Shown piece by piece: positions 5,939-10,262 of a stretch of DNA of 10,262 nucleotides. Below the pieces are notes generated by a model. That model was not told the DNA's origin. It saw only the letters and a program-made list of their open reading frames with translations, and ran no database searches. The stretch comes from Strigomonas culicis (taxonomy: Eukaryota > Euglenozoa > Kinetoplastea > Trypanosomatida > Trypanosomatidae). Made by a program: the position numbers and the translations under genes. The DNA lies in the NCBI GenBank assembly GCA_000482145.1, contig AUXH01000660.1:1-10262 (forward strand), written 5' to 3'. Position 1 is the stretch's first letter. Each line of letters starts with the position of its first letter.

Positions 5939-7807
5939 TCAGCGGGAGAACAGCGTCCGCGCGGCGAGGCCGATGCGCGTCATGAGCTCGCGTCCGGGGC
6001 TGGGCGCCGTGTTCGCCCCGATGCCCATGCCGCCGTCCTTCGTGGCGGCGCTCGGCGAGTCCTCCCACATGATCTTCAGCGTCGCCGCGAGCACGAAAAG
6101 GTCCAGCGGGTCCGCCGTGGCGAAGCGGTCGTAGAAGTACACGGACAGCCCGAAGCCCTGCGCGAGGATCGCCGTGCGCTTGCGCAGCGACGCCGACGGC
6201 GACGACACGGACGAGGCCGCGCTGCCGGCGGCCACCGTCTCCGTGCCCACCAAGTTCCACGCGGAGCGGTTGCGGCGGCCGGAGGGGCTCGGCGCGCCGG
6301 CGCCCTCGTTGGCGGCGAGCCGACCGAGGAAGGTGCGCGGCCCGGGGTAGAAGGTGCGGCCGACCGCTGCGGTCACGTAGCGGCCGCTGGCGGTGAACAC
6401 CTTCACGGAGCGCTTCAGCACGTTCATGCTGACAATGAACTTCACGTTCGCCTCGAGGTCGCTCAGCAGCAGCACCGTGTGTAGCGGGTGCCCGTTCTCG
6501 ACCACGATGCGCGCGAGCGGCCGCCGCCCGCTCGCGCTGTACACGTCGCCGCGCACAATGCGGCCGAAGCGGCGCTCGCCGACGCGGCCGCTCAGGACGC
6601 CGTCGCCGGACTCGCGCAGCGCCACCTCCGCAGTGACGGCGGCGGGCGACCCCGGCGTGAGGGGCGACGGCGCGGGGCCGCACAGCGGCGTGCCGAACTC
6701 GTCCGACACGGGCGAGTCCGCGGCGCTCTCCAGCCGCAGCCGCTCCGCCATCGCGACGGCGTCCGCGCCGCCCGCGTCCTCGGTCGCGAGCGCGTGTGAG
6801 CGGATGACGAGCATCGGGCTCTCGCGCGCGCAGGTAGGGCTGGACGCCTCGCGCTGCAGCACGAAGGATGTGTAGAGGCTGTGCAGCTCCTCGTCCTCCA
6901 ACGTGAACTGCGTCCCGAGGGCGCCCAGCGACGCGGCGTCGTCGCCGGCCGGCTCGCGCGACGGCGGCGGCGACGCCTGGCCGCACGCGCGGCGCCGCAG
7001 CACCTCGCGCTGGAGAATGTCGCCCATCGCGTCCGCGGCGGCGGTGCCGCCGTACGCAGGCAGGATGCTCTCCGGCGGGACGAAGGCCGCGAGAGACTTG
7101 ACGCTGGGCGCGCCGCTGTCGAACTTGATCTTGTCCTGCACGCGCGAGTCGATGAACGCCTTGAGCACCTTCCACGCGCCGGTGACCGCCCAGCTCGTGT
7201 TGTAGATGAGCAGGCGCCGCATGAGCTCCGGGTAGAACTCCTGCAGCATGCGCATCGTGTCCTTCATGAAGCTGATCATCTGCGACGTGACGGACGAGAT
7301 GGTCGCCTTGCCGAGGTCGAACACGTACGTCGTGCGGTCGACGCCCTGGTCGCGCGCGATGAAGCGCGCCATCTCCATCACCCGCATCTGCCCCCGCACG
7401 ATGCTCGGCCGCGGGAACTTTTTCATGATGGCCGTCAGCACGGCGGGGTCCGGCGACATCCAGATGCACGGGTAGCCCTCGCTGTCCTTCCCGTAGATGG
7501 TGGACATCACCTGCGCGATCTCGGGGTCCACCTCCTCCGCGAGGATGCCGTTCAGCTGCTGCGCCGCGCGCGCCGTCACGTAGGTGCGAAGGCGGCCCTC
7601 CGCCTTTTCCACGTGCCAGTGGCTGCCGATCAGGAAGCGATAGAGCAGGTCGCAGTCATTCACCTTGTGGTCGTCATCCACCGGCAGCAGATCTTTCACC
7701 CGCTCGTACAGCTGCAGGTTCTTGCGGCGGTGCTCCTCCGTCAGCTGCAGGGGGCCAGACCGCGACTGCGCCTCGAACCAACGCATGTACTCAGGCTGGA
7801 TCGACAT
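5939..7807 (-). CDS. Sec14 (CRAL-TRIO) protein with C-terminal Tubby-like/scramblase/LOR-like domain
   Basis: A 622-residue protein ending in TGA. Residues about 50-80 (CDLLYRFLIGSHWHVEKAEG) look like the CRAL-TRIO N-terminal helices, and about 100-254 like the lipid-binding CRAL-TRIO fold. The latter includes TYVFDLGKATI (160-170), LLIYNTSWAVTGAWKVLKAFID (199-220) and FVPPESILPAYGG (242-254), the usual Sec14 ending. Sec14 proteins bind and exchange phosphoinositides and other lipids at cytosolic membrane faces. A linker rich in S, P and acidic residues (about 255-405) separates a second domain (about 408-582). That domain has repeated beta strands (DVYSASGRRPLARIVV, TVLLLSDLEANVKFIVS, SVKVFTASGRYVTAA) and a final hydrophobic helix (ADPLDLFVLAATLKIMWE). 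This order resembles the Tubby C-terminal/scramblase/LOR superfamily, where a last helix threads the barrel. The first domain is sure; the second is by pattern only. The start follows a 59-nt leader; the upstream open frame is T-rich leader. Confidence 0.88.
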   Translation of the reverse strand: MSIQPEYMRWFEAQSRSGPLQLTEEHRRKNLQLYERVKDLLPVDDDHKVNDCDLLYRFLIGSHWHVEKAEGRLRTYVTARAAQQLNGILAEEVDPEIAQVMSTIYGKDSEGYPCIWMSPDPAVLTAIMKKFPRPSIVRGQMRVMEMARFIARDQGVDRTTYVFDLGKATISSVTSQMISFMKDTMRMLQEFYPELMRRLLIYNTSWAVTGAWKVLKAFIDSRVQDKIKFDSGAPSVKSLAAFVPPESILPAYGGTAAADAMGDILQREVLRRRACGQASPPPSREPAGDDAASLGALGTQFTLEDEELHSLYTSFVLQREASSPTCARESPMLVIRSHALATEDAGGADAVAMAERLRLESAADSPVSDEFGTPLCGPAPSPLTPGSPAAVTAEVALRESGDGVLSGRVGERRFGRIVRGDVYSASGRRPLARIVVENGHPLHTVLLLSDLEANVKFIVSMNVLKRSVKVFTASGRYVTAAVGRTFYPGPRTFLGRLAANEGAGAPSPSGRRNRSAWNLVGTETVAAGSAASSVSSPSASLRKRTAILAQGFGLSVYFYDRFATADPLDLFVLAATLKIMWEDSPSAATKDGGMGIGANTAPSPGRELMTRIGLAARTLFSR

Positions 7808-7826
7808 GGTCAGTGACACAAACGGG

Positions 7827-7861
7827 GAGGGGAAAGAAAAGGAAAGAAAAGGAAAAAAAGA
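7827..7861 (-). repeat. Polypurine 10-bp repeat in the Sec14-like 5' UTR
   Basis: The plus strand has GGAAAGAAAA at 7831-7840 and again at 7841-7850, then a degenerate third copy. In the transcript this is a T/C tract of about 35 nt between the predicted splice acceptor and the start codon. No AG lies between this tract and the ATG, so it is unlikely to direct the splice itself. Confidence 0.75.
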
Positions 7862-7866
7862 ATGAG

Positions 7867-7953
7867 CTATAAAGGCAGCAAGTGGGTACAACAAGATGAA
7901 GAAACACACAAAATCAGAATTGGGAGGGAAAAAAAAAGAAGAAAAAAAAAGAG
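7867..7953 (-). promoter_or_regulatory. Predicted trans-splice acceptor of the Sec14-like gene
   Basis: A long T/C tract on the minus strand (7953-7922) is followed, with no AG in between, by GCCTTTATAG with AG at 7868/7867. The tract-to-AG distance is about 54 nt, acceptable for trypanosomatids. The leader is 59 nt with no ATG. Confidence 0.6.
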
Positions 7954-8521
7954 GCAATTAAGCACAACTATTCAAGTAACTAAATCTACGTTAACCAACA
8001 GAAAAGAAAAAAAAAGTGTGTGTGATACACTTTTTGTTGTTGTTCAGACAGCTAATGAAGCAGAAAGAAAAGAAATGGAGGATAAGCGAATACACACTGT
8101 ATATGTATGCACACAGACCAGTACACAATATGAACAATAACGTTACGTAGAAAAAAAAAGTAGTTTTTTTTATATATAGATACACAAAATGAATATCAGT
8201 ACACCACCATGAAGTTCAAATAGAAATGCGTATAGTGTTTGTTTATTCCGTTATGCTGCAAAAAAAAAAGGAGGAAAACACAAAAAGGGAAACAAATGTG
8301 TGCAAACGGATGTGAGTCATGACCAACCAAATAGTTCCATGATGCATATTGAACTGGAATGAAACAAGAAAAAAAATGATGCAATAATAATAGTAATTAT
8401 GGTCACCGCGTAACAAACACACACATATGACTGCGGCCACGTGTATAACGAAAAACGTCCTTTTTATTGTTCCTTTTTGAGCTCTCCCTGCTATGTTTGT
8501 GAAGTCAAATCATCTTCAAGC

Positions 8522-8535
8522 AAAAAAAAAAAAAA
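8522..8535. repeat. A14 homopolymer in the VPS24 3' UTR
   Basis: The longest single-base run in the window, T14 in the transcript, about 95 nt beyond the VPS24 stop codon. Several A8-A11 runs elsewhere in the spacers are similar. Confidence 0.85.
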
Positions 8536-8628
8536 CAAGCAAAAAGAAAAAAAGAGAAGAGGAGGAGAGGTACAAAGAGCACACGCGGGCCTCTCTCGCT
8601 CCCTCTCATGACCACGCACAGCACGCGC

Positions 8629-9285
8629 TCAACTGCGCAGGGCGTTGAAGCGATCCATGAGGTCATCGTAGTCCTCCTCCTCTGCGACCTCCTCCGGCTG
8701 CTGCAGCTGCTGCTGCTGCGGGATGCGGGAGGTGCCGACGTGCGCGCCCTGCATCGTGTTCTGCGTCACCTCGGCCACCACCTTGCTCACCTCGTCCTCG
8801 AGCTCGCCGTCGCTGATGTCCTCGTCGAGCGCGTTGTCCAGCGTGTCGTTCATCATCTCCTCGATGATGCCCGTCTTGGTCATTTCCTTGCTCATCTCGC
8901 GCATTGTCTCCTGCACCTCCTTCACCTTCAGCAAATCGTTCATGTCCTTCATGATGACGCCGCTCTTCGCGAGCCCACCGGAGAGCTTAATCGTCGCGAG
9001 CTGGTTCTGTAGCTGCATCCCCACGGAGTTCATCTGCGCCTTCGCGGTGTGCATGCGGTTGACCGCCTTGCGCGACCGCAGGAGCTCCTTGGCGAGCATC
9101 TTGACGGCAAAGGTGTCGTTCTTCTTCGCGGCCTGCTTCATGCTGACCTTCACCTTCTGCTCCTCGCGCTGGATCTTCGTGATCTGCATGTCCATCTTGC
9201 GCTGCTCAGAGCGCAGCTGCCGCGTCCACTTGCGGACGTCCTCCTCCGGCGTCGTGTGGTGAAAGAGCTTCTTCACAAGGCTCAT
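8629..9285 (-). CDS. VPS24: VPS24/CHMP3, ESCRT-III subunit
   Basis: A 218-residue protein, close to human CHMP3 (222). Highly conserved segments are IQREEQKVKVSMKQAAKK at 38-55, LAKELLRSRKAV at 64-75, AKAQMNSV at 81-88, and ETMREMSKEMTKTGIIEEMM at 126-145. The N-terminal half is basic and helical and the C-terminal half acidic (about 150-166 and 198-208), the usual ESCRT-III layout with autoinhibition. The end, DLMDRFNALRS at 208-218, fits a MIM1 motif that binds the MIT domain of the VPS4 ATPase. VPS24 co-assembles with VPS2 on Snf7 filaments for membrane scission at endosomes. A Q-rich linker (190-196) precedes the MIM1. The match to VPS24 is much better than to VPS2 through 38-145. Start and stop (TGA) are clear, and a splice acceptor lies 110 nt upstream. 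Confidence 0.96.
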   Translation of the reverse strand: MSLVKKLFHHTTPEEDVRKWTRQLRSEQRKMDMQITKIQREEQKVKVSMKQAAKKNDTFAVKMLAKELLRSRKAVNRMHTAKAQMNSVGMQLQNQLATIKLSGGLAKSGVIMKDMNDLLKVKEVQETMREMSKEMTKTGIIEEMMNDTLDNALDEDISDGELEDEVSKVVAEVTQNTMQGAHVGTSRIPQQQQLQQPEEVAEEEDYDDLMDRFNALRS

Positions 9286-9597
9286 CGGTGTCGGCTGGGC
9301 GGCGGTGTGGCGGCGGTCTCCGGTGCAAGGAAGCTGTACTTCTTTCTTGTTCTAGTTTGAAAAAAAATGATATAAATTCTTTCTTTTTAATGGTCTTCCG
9401 TGGCAGGCCGAGAGTAGCGAAGAAGAGAGCGTGAGAGGGGAAGGAAAGGGAGGGAGAGAGTAGTGGTACATCACATAGCGAGTGCCTAGCGCAGCGCTTT
9501 CATTGGCTTCGCAGTGGTGCGTCGATGGCGGAGTGGCCACCAGCGGCCCTTGTCCTCACTTGTACTATACAGCACCGTTAGTGGTGCATCCATGCGG
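9286..9597 (-). other. Spacer: GT25 3' UTR and VPS24 5' UTR
   Basis: This 312-bp spacer holds no gene. It contains the short 3' UTR of the glycosyltransferase gene, the pyrimidine tract and candidate AG sites for VPS24, and the VPS24 leader (about 109 nt from the first AG, no ATG). Confidence 0.6.
9395..9461 (-). promoter_or_regulatory. Predicted trans-splice acceptor of VPS24
   Basis: On the minus strand, a C/T-rich tract (9461-9411) is followed by GGCCTGCCACGGAAG, with the first AG at 9396/9395. An alternative acceptor is the CTAG at 9353/9352, which follows a T8 run (9368-9361). Either choice leaves a leader free of ATG. Confidence 0.5.
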
Positions 9598-10262
9598 CTA
9601 CGGCCGCCACCCCGCGTCCTCGCAGCGCGCGGCCTCCTCGGCGGCCGCGGCCGCGCCGCCCTCGACGCCGTCCTGGATGTCGGAGCCCCACCGCGTCGCC
9701 TGCACCACGAGCGGCGGCCGCAGCGTGTAGCAGGTCGGCTGCCGCACGTAGGGCGGCGCGTCGCCGCCGGTCTGCAGTGTCATCATGGTGTCGAGCTGGT
9801 ACACGAGCGGAAGGCCGTGTCGCAGCAGCGCCCGCGCGCCGCTCGGCCGCAGCGCGTAGGCGTTCGTCGTGCGGTGGAAGGGCGGCACGCGCGCGACGCC
9901 GGCCGCGACCTGCAGCGCGCTGCACTGGCCGGCGGTGTCCAGCCCGCTCACGTAGAGCAGCTGCCAGTCCGCCGGCACGTGCCGCAGCCGCGCCGCGTAC
10001 TGCGCCAGAAAGTCTGGCGGAAAGAGCGAGTCGTCCTCCACGACCAGATACGCCTCCTCCGCCGCGGCGGCCGTCGGCCGGCACGCCGCGGCGGCCGCGA
10101 TGCGGCCCCACAGCAGCGCGTGGCTCGCCGCGCAGCCGACGGCGCCGGCGCTGAGGTCCATCCCCCACACGTGGTGCGCGGCCGGCTCGCGCAGCCGCCG
10201 CCGGCCGAGCGGCGCCAGCAGCCCGCGCCGCGCCAGCGCGTCTGCGTCGGCGCAGCCGCCGT
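9598..10262 (-). CDS. Glycosyltransferase family 25 protein (partial, N terminus beyond right edge)
   Basis: The last 220 codons of a gene ending in TAG. Counting from the first full codon, residues 39-51 (GAVGCAASHALLW) match the GT25 signature of the form GxxGCxxSHxxxW. VVEDDSLFPPDF at 73-84 provides the metal- and nucleotide-sugar-binding acidic motif (EDD, 75-77). Further on, a conserved LLYVSG block is followed by NAYALRPSGARALL and VYQLDTMM, where GT25 enzymes usually have a second aspartate. Family 25 includes bacterial LPS/LOS galactosyltransferases and animal procollagen galactosyltransferases; most transfer galactose from UDP-Gal. The acceptor here is unknown; a surface glycoconjugate would be plausible. 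Any signal anchor would lie outside the window. The protein is Ala-rich, with A4-A5 runs at about 55-67 and near the C terminus, as in the neighbouring genes. An overlapping minus-strand frame (9578-10168) is a shadow. Confidence 0.85.
   Translation of the reverse strand, partial: GGCADADALARRGLLAPLGRRRLREPAAHHVWGMDLSAGAVGCAASHALLWGRIAAAAACRPTAAAAEEAYLVVEDDSLFPPDFLAQYAARLRHVPADWQLLYVSGLDTAGQCSALQVAAGVARVPPFHRTTNAYALRPSGARALLRHGLPLVYQLDTMMTLQTGGDAPPYVRQPTCYTLRPPLVVQATRWGSDIQDGVEGGAAAAAEEAARCEDAGWRP

Larger units (their letters stand above)
7808..8628 (-). other. AT-rich spacer: VPS24 3' UTR and Sec14-like 5' UTR
   Basis: This 821-bp stretch contains no supported gene. It is made of A-rich runs on the plus strand, including an A14 run at 8522-8535, short AT microsatellite-like patches around 8168-8180, and the splice signal and leader of the Sec14-like gene at its low end. 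Open frames here are low-complexity K/R/T-rich or F-rich artefacts. Confidence 0.6.

Noticed and set aside
5835..7469. Minus-strand open frame of 544 codons inside the Sec14-like gene
   Set aside because: It is an Arg/His/Ala-rich shadow frame of GC-rich DNA; the CRAL-TRIO frame is the real one.
7808..7957. 50-residue hydrophobic N-terminal extension of the Sec14-like protein, resembling a signal peptide
   Set aside because: The F/S/P/L-rich sequence comes from T/C tracts, and the predicted acceptor at 7868/7867 removes its beginning.
7862..8140. Plus-strand open frame of 92 codons, Lys/Glu/Thr-rich
   Set aside because: It is on the opposite strand to all genes, is made of A-runs, and has no domain.
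9578..10168. Minus-strand open frame of 196 codons overlapping the GT25 gene
   Set aside because: It is Arg/Ala/Gly-rich in the wrong frame; the GT25 motifs lie in the other frame.

Overview
The window looks like nuclear DNA from a trypanosomatid (kinetoplastid) protist. Six protein-coding genes, four complete and two cut by the window edges, all lie on the minus strand. None has an intron. Coding DNA is very GC-rich, while the spacers are AT-rich and full of A-runs (T-runs on the sense strand). Upstream of each of the five visible start codons there is a polypyrimidine tract followed by a first AG, as expected for spliced-leader trans-splicing inside a polycistronic unit. The products are also clearly eukaryotic (retromer, ESCRT-III, OFD1, Sec14). 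The genus cannot be told from this window.

Transcription order is from high to low coordinates. (1) A family 25 glycosyltransferase, 9598 to the right edge, lacks its N terminus. (2) VPS24/CHMP3, an ESCRT-III subunit, is at 8629-9285. (3) At 5939-7807 is a 622-residue Sec14 (CRAL-TRIO) protein; its C-terminal third looks like a Tubby-like/scramblase/LOR beta-barrel. (4) VPS26, the arrestin-like retromer subunit, is at 3563-4591. (5) A membrane-anchored short-chain dehydrogenase of DHRS7/11-beta-HSD type is at 2346-3236. (6) An OFD1-like TOF-LisH centriole/basal-body protein starts at 1934 and runs off the left edge; its Pro/Ala-rich tail is built from a 96-bp tandem repeat.

The spacers (312 to 1347 bp) are read as 3' UTR of the upstream gene, polyadenylation zone, splice acceptor and short 5' UTR. 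The longest, 4592-5938, carries a (TG)10 run and very AU-rich transcript sequence. No tRNA, rRNA, mobile element or strand switch was seen. Three of the six proteins act on endomembranes (VPS24, VPS26, Sec14-like), but trypanosomatid gene order usually does not reflect function, so no operon-like logic is claimed.

Most worth a second look: the Sec14 plus LOR/scramblase-like architecture; two adjacent repeat units in the OFD1 tail that differ by compensating 2-base indels, so the same DNA is read in two frames; 5' leaders with a second pyrimidine tract next to the ATG but no AG after it; and a GT25 enzyme in a protist.
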